Below, piece after piece: positions 46,401-50,790 of a stretch of DNA of 64,000 nucleotides (its first letter is position 1; each line of letters opens with the position of its first letter). The stretch is from Sthenelais limicola (Eukaryota; Annelida; Polychaeta; Phyllodocida; Sigalionidae). The stretch lies in contig OW804095.1 in NCBI GenBank assembly GCA_942159475.1, positions 146,486,314-146,550,313 on the forward strand, read 5' to 3'. Below the pieces are notes generated by a model that did not search any database, was not told the origin of the DNA, and was given only the letters and a program-made list of their open reading frames with translations. A program made the position numbers and the translations under genes.

Positions 46401-48772
46401 AGATTTTACACTGTACCATTAGTCCCATAATTCCATGCGAATCTAGATTCAAAATGGTGGCTATGCATCCCCCCTATTTAAATGCCACTATTGTGAGTGA
46501 GTTTGCTTAGTTAACTCTTATGATCCTCATTTAACAGTGTTATAATTTAGATGTTTGTCTTTGTTATTTTTTCTCTTCCATAAAAAGAACCAGAGCGTCA
46601 TTACATATTGTTCTGTATTGTATTGTATTCATATGAGCATTCAACTTGAAAGGTGCGCAAAATGGAGTGCGAGAAAAAATCGATTCGGTTTTTCTCTTAG
46701 CCTTTAGATACTTTATCACGATTCAAAAAGAACCCACTGGTTTATACTGATTTCAACATTTATTCATAAATAATAGGGTAAACGACCTTAGTTAAACAAT
46801 AGCCAAAAAAATGTGTTACCTGGACTGCATAATTAATTTAAAGTTTCTTCCTGTAGCTTATTGTCTGAGAATGTATTCTCAACATGAATATAATGATAAT
46901 GATAATATAGTTAAACCAATAGCACAATTTAACAATACCGAATTCCTTTCAGACAATATCTTTACAACGAATGAACCAAAGAGTACAATATAAAGTTGCC
47001 AAAATAAGTGATTATCTAACATGTTGTATGAAACTAACGTTGTAATCAAGTTACAGGAATTTCGGACTCCCCATATATAGCATAATTTCCTGTATAAATG
47101 ATGAATATGTTTTCTAGTTCTTCTAACTATTTCTTCTTCATTAGACCATTTCTAAACGAACTGACTATGACTTGGCTAGGATATAGAACAACAGGAAATA
47201 GTTTCTCTGCAGGGAACAGTAACCATGACTATTAAATATAACTGCTGTGTTCACACATTAAAGGATACACTATGTTCTTCCACAATTACCCATTATCAGC
47301 TATGTGAGCCATTATTGTCTTGCTGTAGCAATGTTAACCTACTTATCATACATTAACAGCGGGAGAAACAACAGATTGTAATGTGTTCTATTATAAAGAC
47401 ACACTATCATATGGTAGTTTATGATTCCTACGCATTTCAGATGTTTAATAAGCGTTCATGAAGTTCATTTACATTGAACAGAGTATATTAAAGCTGTATT
47501 CTAAGTTAATGTTGATTAAGAAGTAAAGACTTTCTCCTCCTCAGACCAGGGGTGGATCCATAGAAAGGTTACGCATTGCGTAAGCAATAGAGCAGGATAG
47601 GGTTTACGCAATGCGTAACCTTTCTATGGATCCACCCCAGGTCCGATCCGATTTTGAAAACCCCGATCGGGGGGGGGGGGGGGGGGGACCAGATAAGAGA
47701 ATGCCACCAAATGACTGGAGAAGGGGGACCCTCTAAACCACAGGACCGGTCCTGTGGTTTAGAGTGTCCCCCTTCTCCATTTCTCAGATTTGAGGCTCTC
47801 TAAGTAGGACAAGAGATAGGAAGTGTATTTAATCAGAAATAAATACATCAACACAACAAATTATTTTGTTCTTACATTAATTCAGAATTATCATTTTACT
47901 AGTGTTTTCTCCTTTTTCTGGCAGGTGTAAGTGATCAGAATGATAAAAGAAAAACTATCATATCTGCGATTTAGCGTCCAGACCCCCTTTCTCTGTAATG
48001 CTAACCACTTGTGGTCAAGTGTTAATTTATTTATATACATTGGGTCAGCAAGGCCGACAGGCAGCATAAAGATGGATATCACAACTCTCCGGAACGGCCC
48101 TGGTCTGTCCTTGTTCCATTATTTTCCTACAAACTTGAACGTCATTTGACCAAAATTGAGAGCGGTATCGGCACTTCACTTGAGCTCAATGGCTTTATGG
48201 ACATACATTAGAGCTAATAGGAAACATTCTATTTGAAACAATATTCAATCAGCATCTAGAAAAAGAGATTTCAACAGATCCCGCTAGGAGCACAGGTGTA
48301 AGATGGGATTTGTTCATTACAAAGTAAAGTTGTTCATAGTTAAGAACAGTATCACAGATATAGATTGTTATCATTTTACATATGGGTCAGATCTACAGAA
48401 AATGTACAATTCACTTTCACCAATCCTCTCAAATAACCCACATTTAAGACAAAAATGTGCTTCAAAATACAGTTCAACATAACAGAACTGATACTTTAAA
48501 TCAATGGGATACCAAATATACTCAAACATACCCAGTATTGACCATTTTTCAGCCTGATTTAGGAGAATTTACTAAATATGTAGAGCTGCCAATTGTACAT
48601 TGCCTGAGAGTCTGACCCACATACTTACTAATTATAAAGTATCACATCTGGTTCATACTTACTAATTATAAAGTACTATATCTGGCGTCCATATCTTATC
48701 GGTTGGAACCCGGACGTGATCCACGCCTCCAAAATCCTCGGGATCCCATCGTAATAATATGTCATTCCATAA
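9848..48772 (-). CDS. nicotinic acetylcholine receptor alpha-type subunit, five 3' exons (gene-level entry)
   Basis: This is a pentameric Cys-loop ligand-gated ion channel subunit of the plasma membrane. Joining 48663-48772, 31835-32289, 21763-21849, 19350-19468 and 9848-10435 gives 1359 nt, an exact 453 codons, with every exon flanked by AG and GT and every phase matching. The 452 residues hold loop A (WTPDIVLYN), a Cys-loop (C70 to C84, 13 residues between), loop B (FGSWTY), the vicinal cysteines C136-C137 that define alpha subunits, and TM1 to TM4. The TM2 approach reads P183-A184-K185, as in anion-selective Cys-loop channels, not the GEK of cation channels. Introns are 16.4, 10.0, 2.3 and 8.9 kb and full of MITEs. 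The signal peptide and about the first 100 residues are missing from what I can find. The family call is secure; the symbol and ion selectivity are not. Confidence 0.93.
11029..11591 (+). mobile_element. MITE family B carrying a nested MITE A
   Basis: It starts GTGTTACAGGAAAATGAGTC and ends TTGTGACTCATTTTTCTGTG...ACACATCACATA. The B sequence is split at about 11159 and resumes at 11398 (ACCAAATTTCAAG), exactly around the A copy. Confidence 0.85.
11160..11397 (+). mobile_element. MITE family A, subfamily I, nested in B
   Basis: TGAGTCAGAATTTCAGAAAA to GAAAATCTGACCCAT; it interrupts a family B copy, so this A insertion is the younger event. Confidence 0.85.
11864..12084. mobile_element. small TIR element (unnamed)
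   Basis: AGGGCGACTCCACTAGAGAG at the left and CCTCTAGTGGAGTTCCGCT at the right are inverted; complementarity continues inward through GACAAATGTTG and TTGCCCACTAA to about 60 bp. Total about 221 bp. Confidence 0.72.
13148..14372. repeat. 56-bp minisatellite, about 21 units
   Basis: The core unit contains CTACTATTGCCTTGTCTCAC, TACCTCTGTCACTCCAACCC and ATGGTCAGACACAGGG, 56 bp in all. Units before about 13215 are degenerate. Early units (13246-13580) read CAGACACAGGGCTACTATTG; later ones (13700-14060) alternate CATTCACAGGTTTACTACTG with the GGGCTAC form, suggesting a 112-bp higher-order step; the last block (14080-14370) differs again. Because 56 is not a multiple of three and the unit lacks plus-strand stops, all three plus frames stay open. 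I treat these ORFs as non-coding. Confidence 0.9.
16024..16378 (+). mobile_element. MITE family F
   Basis: GATAGGAGATTTGCATGTC at the left and GGATATGCAAATGCCCTAT at the right; the interior shares GCATGATGGGAAA and ACACATGGATATTGA with the copies at 44751 and 46124. Confidence 0.8.
16614..16843 (+). mobile_element. MITE family A, subfamily II
   Basis: AAGGGTCAGATTTTCAGAAA to TGAAAAACTGACCCATA. Confidence 0.82.
17695..17901. mobile_element. small TIR element (unnamed)
   Basis: AAGGGTGGTCTCCACTGGC and GCCAGTGGAGACCACCCTTT are perfect inverted ends, followed inward by AGCTCTGCGGTA and TACCGCAGAGCT; GC-rich interior, about 207 bp. Confidence 0.78.
18572..18624. repeat. short hairpin related to the element at 44346
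   Basis: GGCCCGTTGCATATAAG and CTTATGCAATGGCCCC form an imperfect stem over about 50 bp. The end sequence GGCCCGTTGCATA recurs at 44346-44539. Confidence 0.5.
18656..18835. mobile_element. mariner-like MITE (unnamed)
   Basis: ACAGTGGAACGTCACATAAA at the left and TTAATAGAGAGGTTCCACTG at the right form TIRs; internal AGAGACCACC words recur. A TA precedes the left end; the right flank is TAA. About 180 bp. Confidence 0.65.
18900..19319 (+). mobile_element. MITE family B
   Basis: ATGTGATGTGTTTCAGGAAA at the left and ATGACTCATTTTCC...CGGATCACA at the right. It ends 31 bp from the TM3 exon donor, so that intron begins almost inside a MITE. Confidence 0.85.
19350..19468 (-). CDS. nAChR exon encoding TM3 (119 bp)
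   Basis: It encodes AYYCLNMIMITLSTFLSVIV, then INLYFRGDKRNRVPHWLKK: TM3 and the start of the cytoplasmic loop. Two bases complete a Gly codon with the previous exon, followed by 39 codons ending in phase 0. The acceptor is ATATTGCAG and the donor GTGAGT. The VPxWLKK motif just after TM3 is typical of nAChR subunits. Confidence 0.95.
19523..19763 (+). mobile_element. MITE family A, subfamily II
   Basis: TTGGGTCAGATCTTCAGAAA to TGAAGATCTGACCCTA; its right end abuts a family D end. Confidence 0.8.
19764..20062 (-). mobile_element. MITE family D (inverted, partial)
   Basis: It begins TTAAAGCTCAACT and carries the reverse of D interior words (AAGTCAAATCGGCCAAGAGA, TAAGCCCTGTAGC); the right end is lost at the junction with a truncated B. 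Confidence 0.6.
20063..20437 (+). mobile_element. MITE family B, left end missing
   Basis: It begins inside B at TATATTTTTCAAAGTGTTT and runs to the B right end TGACTCATTTTCC...GGATCACATA. Confidence 0.75.
20622..20830 (-). repeat. uninterrupted copy of the same retroelement tail (empty-site paralogue)
   Basis: On the minus strand it reads GCGAGATGGTAACGTCTGGG, CTGGATATAATCTAGATGAC, and then the GATAAATAAAGTAG(TATCTT)n end. It equals the two halves flanking the 3.4-kb element with no insertion. An AT-rich tract (20798-20850) lies upstream. Confidence 0.75.
20884..21237 (-). CDS. unrecognised exon-like ORF, stop-terminated
   Basis: A 117-codon open frame starts after a possible acceptor (CTGTGCAG at 21238) and ends with a stop at 20884-20886. 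It includes LYDTIQWRNKIVGIGEY, ARFDVFWIGDSNRVYRL and NITIFDRIESNFISYQCNKG, with three cysteines near the end. No start codon in good context lies upstream and the acceptor has almost no pyrimidine tract. It abuts the upstream side of the retroelement tail at 20622-20830 on the same strand, so it may be a captured or dead gene piece, or part of that element. I do not recognise the family. The word-like composition argues against chance. Confidence 0.45.
   Translation of the reverse strand: MYGGDIPVHLGYPNDIFIFKLYDTIQWRNKIVGIGEYTPFETTMQWQLVGFSVACFEARFDVFWIGDSNRVYRLTTDSSSMSTFIFQNITIFDRIESNFISYQCNKGTISCQANLDL
21379..21616 (+). mobile_element. MITE family A, subfamily II
   Basis: ATGGGTCAGATCGTCAGAAA to GAAAATCTTACCCAT, flanked by TA. 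Confidence 0.84.
21729..21772. repeat. 22-bp perfect tandem duplication across an nAChR 5' splice site
   Basis: The unit TAATAAACTTACCAATTAGT plus GG occurs at 21729-21750 and again at 21751-21772. On the minus strand each copy has CCACTAATTG then GTAAGT, giving two identical donors. Confidence 0.95.
21763..21849 (-). CDS. nAChR exon encoding TM2 (87 bp)
   Basis: It encodes GMNIFVAFFVLLLLLAES followed by TPPAASSIPLI, the channel-lining helix and the TM2-TM3 linker. Phase is 2+84+1. Relative to K185 (0'), position 6' is Asn, 9' is Val in place of the usual Leu, and 20' is Glu. Two GTAAGT donors lie 22 bp apart because the junction is tandemly duplicated. Only the donor at 21762-21761 keeps frame with the 19350-19468 exon, so I chose it. 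Confidence 0.93.
21889..22299 (+). mobile_element. MITE family B
   Basis: TATGTGGTATGTTTCAGGAA to TATGACCCATTATCC...CAGATCACATAT. Confidence 0.82.
22514..23063. mobile_element. 550-bp TIR element (unnamed)
   Basis: CTAGGTAGTATTCTTTGAGA at the left and TCTCAAAGAATACTACCTG at the right form about 23-bp inverted ends. A 104-codon minus-strand ORF (22633-22947) of unknown nature lies inside. Confidence 0.7.
23862..24090 (+). mobile_element. MITE family D
   Basis: TTAAAGCTGCACTCTG at the left and GTGAATACAGCTTTA at the right; shortened interior. A family A copy follows immediately. Confidence 0.7.
24093..24330 (+). mobile_element. MITE family A, subfamily I
   Basis: AGGGTCACATTTTCAGAAAA to TGAGAATCTGACCCAT. 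Confidence 0.83.
24699..24936 (+). mobile_element. MITE family A, subfamily II
   Basis: ATGAGTCAGATTTTCAGAAA to GAAAATCTGACCCAT, flanked by TA. Confidence 0.84.
25130..25201 (+). tRNA. tRNA-Cys (GCA)
   Basis: This is a 72-nt cloverleaf with acceptor stem GGGGATA/TGTCCCC (one T.G wobble), D arm GCTC-AGTGGTA-GAGC, anticodon loop CTGCAGA with GCA at 25162-25164, T arm CCTGG-TTCAAAT-CCGGG, and discriminator T as usual for tRNA-Cys. Internal A box (TAGCTCAGTGG) and B box (GGTTCAAATCC) are intact. A T5 Pol III terminator follows. It lies in an nAChR intron, on the opposite strand to that gene. Confidence 0.96.
25207..25211 (+). terminator. Pol III T5 terminator of the first tRNA-Cys
   Basis: TTTTT begins five bases after the tRNA discriminator base, as expected for RNA polymerase III termination. 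Confidence 0.8.
25233..25320 (+). repeat. dispersed repeat C, partial
   Basis: CAGTTCACCAGCAGG...TGGAGGTTATTAATC...AATCACTTCTATAGGCCC matches the copy at 49326 and the inverted copies at 62110 and 63065. It begins about 30 bp downstream of the first tRNA-Cys gene. Confidence 0.55.
25686..25757 (+). tRNA. tRNA-Cys (GCA), second copy
   Basis: It has acceptor stem GGGGGTA/TGCCCCC (fully paired), D arm GCTC-AGTGGCA-GAGC, anticodon GCA at 25718-25720, T loop TTCAAAT and discriminator T. The first T-stem pair is C.A (CCCGG against CCGGA), a mismatch absent from the copy 556 bp upstream. A and B boxes are intact and a T5 terminator follows. It is probably a functional duplicate; the mismatch leaves some doubt. 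Confidence 0.9.
25764..25768 (+). terminator. Pol III T5 terminator of the second tRNA-Cys
   Basis: TTTTT begins seven bases after the end of the second tRNA-Cys gene. Confidence 0.8.
25797..25865 (+). mobile_element. MITE family B, left part (interrupted by the LINE)
   Basis: GTGATGTGTTTCAGGAAAAT to AAAGCGTTTTTTTCACAA; continues at 31039. Confidence 0.85.
25866..26573 (+). CDS. LINE ORF1 fragment, SGNH/GDSL-type esterase domain
   Basis: The reading frame is open from the insertion junction. A Met occurs at 25914, but the SGNH block I signature (LCDSRGAGL, 25878-25904) lies upstream of it in frame, so the true start is lost by 5' truncation. Block III appears as SGICN and the C-terminal catalytic block V as DRCHFTPD (Asp and His of the triad). 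About 235 codons end at TAA 26571-26573. ORF1 esterases of CR1-like LINEs act with the retrotransposition RNP, but their role is not settled. Any N-terminal zinc-finger or PHD part is missing. The domain call rests on motif spacing only. Confidence 0.75.
   Translation, partial: HHIILCDSRGAGLRHAMSTVAPEIDTDIYVQSGAKTLDLVSGARNLLMLYRPLCIMVLSGICNLTYKDRESKEVRLRYSSEVEVDTAATDNMESAERLLAEILPANLSPPAKVIFGPTVGLDLVVYNQTAATHNWRLRKLLTPSKIMAIGEDQELLNRQVISYNNSVMTYCKGKGMPMPFIGSLIHPHRASRKHKTTNRMFYSNHYHLLAPDRCHFTPDFQLKVAKAVAAAYRKI
26574..27457 (+). other. LINE inter-ORF spacer with coding relics
   Basis: An 884-nt spacer without a long ORF. Two short open segments (about 26578-26755 and 27040-27130) share a decayed stretch with the words ATGAACCCGAC and, in one frame, (S/Y)EPD(I/F)E. 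They look like remnants of duplicated ORF1 3' coding sequence. No other structure was seen. Confidence 0.4.
27458..30367 (+). CDS. LINE ORF2: apurinic-type endonuclease plus reverse transcriptase
   Basis: A 969-codon ORF with no stop or frameshift. Residues 20-240 are an APE-type endonuclease: WNIRSL (26-31), QESW (53-56), YRPP, GDVNYD, TTIDHIY and SDHLP. The reverse transcriptase spans roughly residues 500-760 with NYRPISCI, LDFKKAFDMVNH (about 607), GVPQGTSLGPMLF and the catalytic FADDTVLY (about 695). The C-terminal domain carries DYGDLFY and SLWNNLP, as in CR1/L2/Jockey-group LINEs; no RNase H domain is visible. The protein would nick genomic DNA and reverse-transcribe element RNA in the nucleus. 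The intact frame points to recent insertion. ORF2 alone may be able to act in trans. Confidence 0.95.
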   Translation: MTMAKNSDILNIGAFSKLRGLKFISWNIRSLVQNFDQVSQFTNETGPQVLSLQESWLTKTHSSEKLAIQGYSILRHDRIKKRRGGGLISYVHSSLDILDNYKHLDTSNEHLEVQVFGIKKKYVKEKICLNVYRPPSGGLTQALDQLDNILNNLDNNKEIIIMGDVNYDDSNLTDGTTSGADKFRNLLTKYNLQQIIKTHTRISRSSKTTIDHIYTNVKWANANGSIDINVSDHLPIFMQIKKDRNVYNTESFEARDTKALDVGILKEILVNLNWENLYTTRDVNVAWDIILDHITTYVDRMCPVRSFKRVRTTPGWYGETIIKASKDRDKAFRLARKTNREEDWSRARSLRGKVNAEVRSAKDTYIRNQIRDKQNDPHKFWEILKPLISSNSKSSKEEIKISSKDGENLRGKGAAEAINDFFVGIGPELAGKIKEDDEMKNEREKMYNENISEVKFQFRKITEVDIELAINKVSNYKASGVHLMPTKILKHCLLALKSQLAFLYNLSVDQCDIPRDFKQANVTPLFKDGDKRSPGNYRPISCIKLPAKLLEICVQKQVSKHLEDNLLLCECQFGFRGGKSINDALDHLLHRVYTNLNGKKATDLIFLDFKKAFDMVNHNILLSKLKKFGIEGKAYSWFENYLYNRTQRVLVGNTLSSLKPVTCGVPQGTSLGPMLFIIYINDLYKVVENSNIQLFADDTVLYKERQLGDGNNEKLQNDLNNIVRWCSVNKISLNIKKCKNLTIRSKSDPKNIVDYYIGEQKLENVSEYKFLGMEVDERVNFKYFLRKKIFTVRSKIYAMSKLYNSCDKNTLLLLYKTMVLPIIDYGDLFYRSSTLAQLKKLQTLQNSAFKIILKLPKLASTVEVHKSLNLPSLSTRRDSHLLDLGFLRTRNDDNVDKRNIGLRRLSKGKKLLVPLPKNDIFKKSYVYSLTSLWNNLPDNIQETKTRIQFRQYLRTTYLCDYDEYLSNDE
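31039..31279 (+). mobile_element. MITE family B, right part (interrupted by the LINE)
   Basis: TTGGAATCTTCTGATTTTTG to CTGAAACACAGCACATTT; resumes where 25865 stops. Confidence 0.83.
31129..31566. repeat. 219-bp tandem duplication
   Basis: Copies 31129-31347 and 31348-31566 are almost identical (one visible difference, GACTCATT against GACTTATT). The unit contains the right end of the split MITE B plus about 70 bp of flank. Confidence 0.92.
31835..32289 (-). CDS. nAChR exon encoding Cys-loop, loops B and C, and TM1 (455 bp)
   Basis: One base completes a TAT codon with the previous exon, then 151 codons follow and one G is left for the next. Residues 38-188 of the partial protein include the Cys-loop CVIDITHFPFDKQTC, SWTYDG (loop B tryptophan), YYPCCQEPYPD (loop C with the adjacent cysteines that mark an alpha subunit), and TM1 with its conserved LPC. 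It ends LPPESPAKMVL at the start of TM2. The acceptor is CTATTTTTCAG and the donor GTAAGTTT. A recent 219-bp tandem duplication lies about 270 bp away in the downstream intron direction (31129-31566). Confidence 0.96.
34542..34780 (+). mobile_element. MITE family A, subfamily I
   Basis: TTGGGTCAGAATTTCAGAAA to TGAAAAACTGACCCAT. Confidence 0.84.
34824..35139 (+). mobile_element. MITE family D
   Basis: TTAAGGTTGCAATGTCAGC to GCTGAGAATACAGCTTTA, with interior TTATCGCTCACTGGTGCCA. Confidence 0.72.
36054..36296 (-). mobile_element. MITE family A, subfamily I (inverted)
   Basis: ATGGGTCAGATTTTCCGAAA to TTTCTGAAATTCTGACCCAT; it abuts the start of a family B copy. Confidence 0.84.
36297..37250 (+). 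mobile_element. MITE family B with a ~560-bp insertion
   Basis: B starts AACGGGAAAATGAGACACAA, breaks off at about 36604, and resumes near 37170 (ATCTCATCTTTTCAAATATG) to end GCGACATGTGACTCATTTTT. The insert (36605-37165) begins TTTATTTCCTCAATAAACAG and resembles 61868-62010. Confidence 0.65.
37376..37668 (+). mobile_element. MITE family B, left end missing
   Basis: CCTGGTCAAATTTCAAGACG to GGACTCATTTTTCTGTGACA. Confidence 0.65.
37776..38014 (+). mobile_element. MITE family A, subfamily I
   Basis: GTGGGTCAGAATTTCAGAAA to GAAAATCTTACCCAT. Confidence 0.84.
39142..39506. mobile_element. TIR element with homopolymer-rich interior (unnamed)
   Basis: AGGCCAAAAAAAAAAGGTGT at the left is the inverse of ACACACCTATTTTTTTTTGG at the right, continuing through TTTCCGATTTA. 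The interior has T and A runs and a 17-base G run at 39455-39471. Confidence 0.75.
39770..39862 (-). repeat. dispersed repeat C, partial
   Basis: TTCGTGCACTGTTTGTACAT and AACAGTGCGCCAACAGCCCC resemble the C copy at 62110-62240. Confidence 0.45.
41035..41607 (-). mobile_element. MITE family D (inverted), interrupted
   Basis: D words GGCCAAGAGAAAATGGTCGC and GGTGAGCGATAATA appear at 41050-41085 and the D end ACTGACAGTGCAGCTTTAA at 41590-41607; about 370 bp of unrelated sequence separates them. Confidence 0.5.
41664..42073 (-). mobile_element. MITE family B (inverted)
   Basis: ATATGTGATGCG...AAATGAGTCACAAGTCGC to TGACTCATTTTCCTAAAACA; a family A copy starts at its end. Confidence 0.83.
42074..42310 (+). 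mobile_element. MITE family A, subfamily II
   Basis: TGTGTCAGATCTTCAGAAAA to GACAATCTGACCCAT, head-to-tail with the preceding B. Confidence 0.82.
42474..42853 (+). mobile_element. MITE family B, diverged
   Basis: TGATGTGTCACAGGAAAATG to TATGACTCTCTTTCAGTATC. Confidence 0.65.
43020..43365. repeat. CT-rich low-complexity tract
   Basis: Mostly TCTCTC and CCCTCTCTC words; the two ORFs over it (Ser/Leu/Pro-rich) are composition artefacts. Confidence 0.85.
43929..44050 (-). mobile_element. MITE family D fragment
   Basis: TTAAAGTTGCATTCTTAGC and GGAATGGAACACAAAGTAG match the reverse of the D copy at 34824 with the middle deleted. Confidence 0.5.
44346..44539. mobile_element. small TIR element (unnamed)
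   Basis: GGGGCCTGTTGCATACAAAT at the left and ATTTGTTATGCAACGGGCCT at the right; about 194 bp, related to the hairpin at 18572. Confidence 0.7.
44751..45030 (+). mobile_element. MITE family F, right end missing
   Basis: AATAGGGGATTTGCATGTGC start, interior GCATCCTGGGATGGGTTCTG and CATGATGGGAAAGATAGGGA; it breaks off after CATGCTGAACCG. Confidence 0.75.
45307..45480 (+). mobile_element. MITE family B, right part missing
   Basis: ATGTGATCTGTTCCAGGAAA to TATATCCTTGCGTTCG. Confidence 0.62.
45691..45920 (+). mobile_element. MITE family A, subfamily II, left tip lost
   Basis: GGTTCAGAAAATGTACAATT to TGAAAATCTGACCCT. Confidence 0.8.
46124..46478 (+). mobile_element. MITE family F
   Basis: AATAGGGGAGTTGCATGTGC to TGGCTATGCATCCCCCCTATT. 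One base differs from the octamer at each end in this copy. Confidence 0.8.
47549..47638. repeat. perfect 35-bp inverted repeat (hairpin), 20-nt loop
   Basis: Arms 47549-47583 and 47604-47638 are exact complements (GGGGTGGATCCATAGAAAGG onward). The arm also contains the small palindrome TTACGCATTGCGTAA. Confidence 0.95.
47669..47687. repeat. 19-base G run
   Basis: An uninterrupted G tract lies between the two hairpins. Confidence 0.95.
47717..47778. repeat. 62-bp near-perfect palindrome without loop
   Basis: GGAGAAGGGGGACCCTCTAA meets its complement at the centre GGACCGGTCC; a single mismatch in 31 pairs. Confidence 0.95.
48382..48619 (+). mobile_element. MITE family A, subfamily II, abutting a duplicated donor
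   Basis: ATGGGTCAGATCTACAGAAA to GAGAGTCTGACCCA; the next base begins the 34-bp duplication of the nAChR splice junction. Confidence 0.83.
48620..48687. repeat. 34-bp tandem duplication across an nAChR 5' splice site
   Basis: Copies 48620-48653 and 48654-48687 share CATACTTACTAATTATAAAG and most of the rest. On the minus strand each encodes PD(I/V)(V/I)LYN then TA and GTAAGT. Confidence 0.9.
48663..48772 (-). CDS. nAChR exon encoding ligand-binding loop A (110 bp)
   Basis: It encodes LWNDILLRWDPEDFGG through PDIVLYN plus two bases of the next codon. It contains the WxPDIVLYN loop A whose tyrosine (Y35 of the partial protein) contacts agonist in the family. The acceptor is TTTTACAG at 48773-48774 and the donor GTAAGT begins at 48662 reading leftwards. 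Its length of 110 bp equals the classic exon 4 of vertebrate nAChR genes, which supports the boundaries. An exon of about 45 bp normally precedes it; I did not find one. The donor and the last coding bases are duplicated 34 bp downstream. Confidence 0.93.
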
Positions 48773-48983
48773 CTGTAAAATATAATCAAATGAAAGATTA
48801 TACATTGTGTTTATTAGAAATTGTGGGCAGAATATAGTACATAGATTGGTTCGAATTCGTTGGCGTGAGGGAGAGGGTAGATGCTCCATCTTGTATCTCT
48901 CCGTCAAGAGACAACATTTTGTTTTCATATAATTCATATACCAACAAAATATAGTTCATATGCAATATATACGAATATAACAT

Positions 48984-49241
48984 ATAAAAGAATTGCGAAA
49001 GAGAACTAGTTGCTATTTTTTTTATAACATATCCACATTTCCTAGTACATCAATAAAATAAACAGAGCCACATTAAATATGGCCCTTGCCAGCATATGAA
49101 CCTGAATAATATAAAAGAATTATACGAATGAGAACAAGTTGCTATTTTTTTCAAAGGTATACCATATCCACATGTCCTAGTACATCAATACAACAAACAG
49201 AGCCACATAAAGTATGGCCCTTGCCAGCATATGAACCTGAA
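48984..49241. repeat. 127-bp imperfect tandem duplication
   Basis: ATAAAAGAAT...CAAGTTGCTATTTTTTT...CCTAGTACATCAATA...TGGCCCTTGCCAGCATATGA occurs twice at a 127-bp offset. Confidence 0.85.
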
Positions 49242-49325
49242 TAAAATCCATCCACAAAAAAAGAGAGAAAAAATAATAGCGATAATCATTCTGTCTGCTC
49301 ATAATATTCCTCTGATGGTGCATAG

Positions 49326-49430
49326 CTTGGTCTGTTACCTTGAGGCAAAGCCTCACAGTGCACCAGCAGGCCCAAAATGAAGGTTATTAATCCTTGTAAT
49401 CTCTGCCTTAGGTTGTTATAGCCCCAAATA
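49326..49430 (+). repeat. dispersed repeat C
   Basis: CAGTGCACCAGCAGGCCC, GAAGGTTATTAATCCTTG and TCTCTGCCTTAGGTTGTTA are shared (inverted) with 62110 and 63065. Confidence 0.65.
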
Positions 49431-49763
49431 AATTCGTGGATGAATCAAGGTGTTTGGCCCCAAAGAAGTGTAGGAGGGTGTCACTCAAGACTTTCAGTGT
49501 AGTGAATTTGCACGTTGTAACACAGGGTATGAACTATGAAATGAAGTAAGGTTCTACAATAGTTGAAGAAATCTGTACGGTTATGTTGGACTGTTTTGTA
49601 AACACCATTTTGCCTTCAATTCGGGAAGTTAGATAAGATCTGTAAAGGCAACTTGTACATTGTCTGAAGTGCAGGCCCATAAACTATATATCACAGTAGA
49701 TACATCCTTAGATTACAAATCCATTTTCCACTTTGAAATTTTGTGAAAGTGTTTTTTTTACAT

Positions 49764-50790
49764 TTCGATCAACTTAGTTTCAAAAGGAGAGGAAGTTAAA
49801 CTCACACTTACTCCGAGAAAAATGATATTCTGAATTGCTTTCTTTCATAGTTACTTTATTAGTATTTGTCCAGCCAGAAATATTGCAAACTTGTTTTTAA
49901 ACATAAACATAAATCGAACAGAAGATATAGAAATACTGGTCCTGGGTATGACCATAAAGTGTCTTTCTGTCTCTTTTCTCTGTCTCTCTCACTTCTTCCT
50001 GGGTATGATCATAAACTAGATATACAAGATCCTTTTATTTGAATGTTCTGATATTTGGTGGGTTTATCACCTATAGCGATATCAATTGATGTATCAAATT
50101 TCAGGACAATGTATGTAATATGTCCTTTCGTTTTAAAGGTCCTCATATGGAGTATATTTGGTTACTTTACTGTTTTTTGCCCCCCCCCAAAAAAAAATAA
50201 AATTGTGTTATCTTTTTTTATTCAAAAATACAAATATCAAACTTAAAATCTAGAAATACTTATTATATTATTAGACTGTTTAGTATCATTAGAACCCCCT
50301 TGATCTCAAGTTCTCAACTATGACTATATCTCAAAATCTATATTTTGCGACTTATGATTCATTTTCATGAAACGGATCACAATTGTGGTTAAGAACGCAA
50401 TAATGATCGATCCGACCCACACAAGACCGGTGCCATCCTCATAACCCTACCCAAAAAGAAATCAATCATCTCCGTGACAAGAAGTTTTTATTTTTAATCG
50501 CTGAACAAATGTCCGACATTTCGATCAACTTAGTTTCAAAAGGAGAGGAAGTTAAATTCACACTTACTCCGAGAAAAATGATATTATGAATTGCTTTCTT
50601 TCATAGTTACTTTATTAGTATTTGTCCACCCAGAAATATTGCAAACTTGTTTTCAAACATATAAACATAAATCGAACAGAAGATATAGAAATACTGGTCC
50701 TGGGTATGACCATAAAGTGCCTTTCTGTCTCTTTTCTCTGTCTCTCTCACTTCTTCTCTATCTCTTTTTCCTGGGTATGATCATGAACTG
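49764..50790. repeat. direct repeat pair of about 200-265 bp (49764-50020 and 50517-50790)
   Basis: Both begin CATTTCGATCAACTTAGTTT, share AGAAAAATGATATT and GATATAGAAATACTGGTCCT, and end in TCTCTGTCTCTCTCACTTCT with CCTGGGTATGATCAT. They are interrupted remnants of family B; a B copy lies between them. Confidence 0.8.
50021..50382 (+). mobile_element. MITE family B, left end missing
   Basis: TAGATATACAAGATCCTTTT to ATGAAACGGATCACAA. Confidence 0.75.

Larger units (their letters stand above)
32290..48662 (-). other. nAChR intron (16.4 kb)
   Basis: It holds copies of A, B, C, D and F, one poly-A/poly-G TIR element (39142-39506), a CT-rich tract (43020-43360) and two long hairpins (47549-47778). 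32580-34540, 38020-39140 and 39870-41030 show nothing I can support. Confidence 0.7.
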
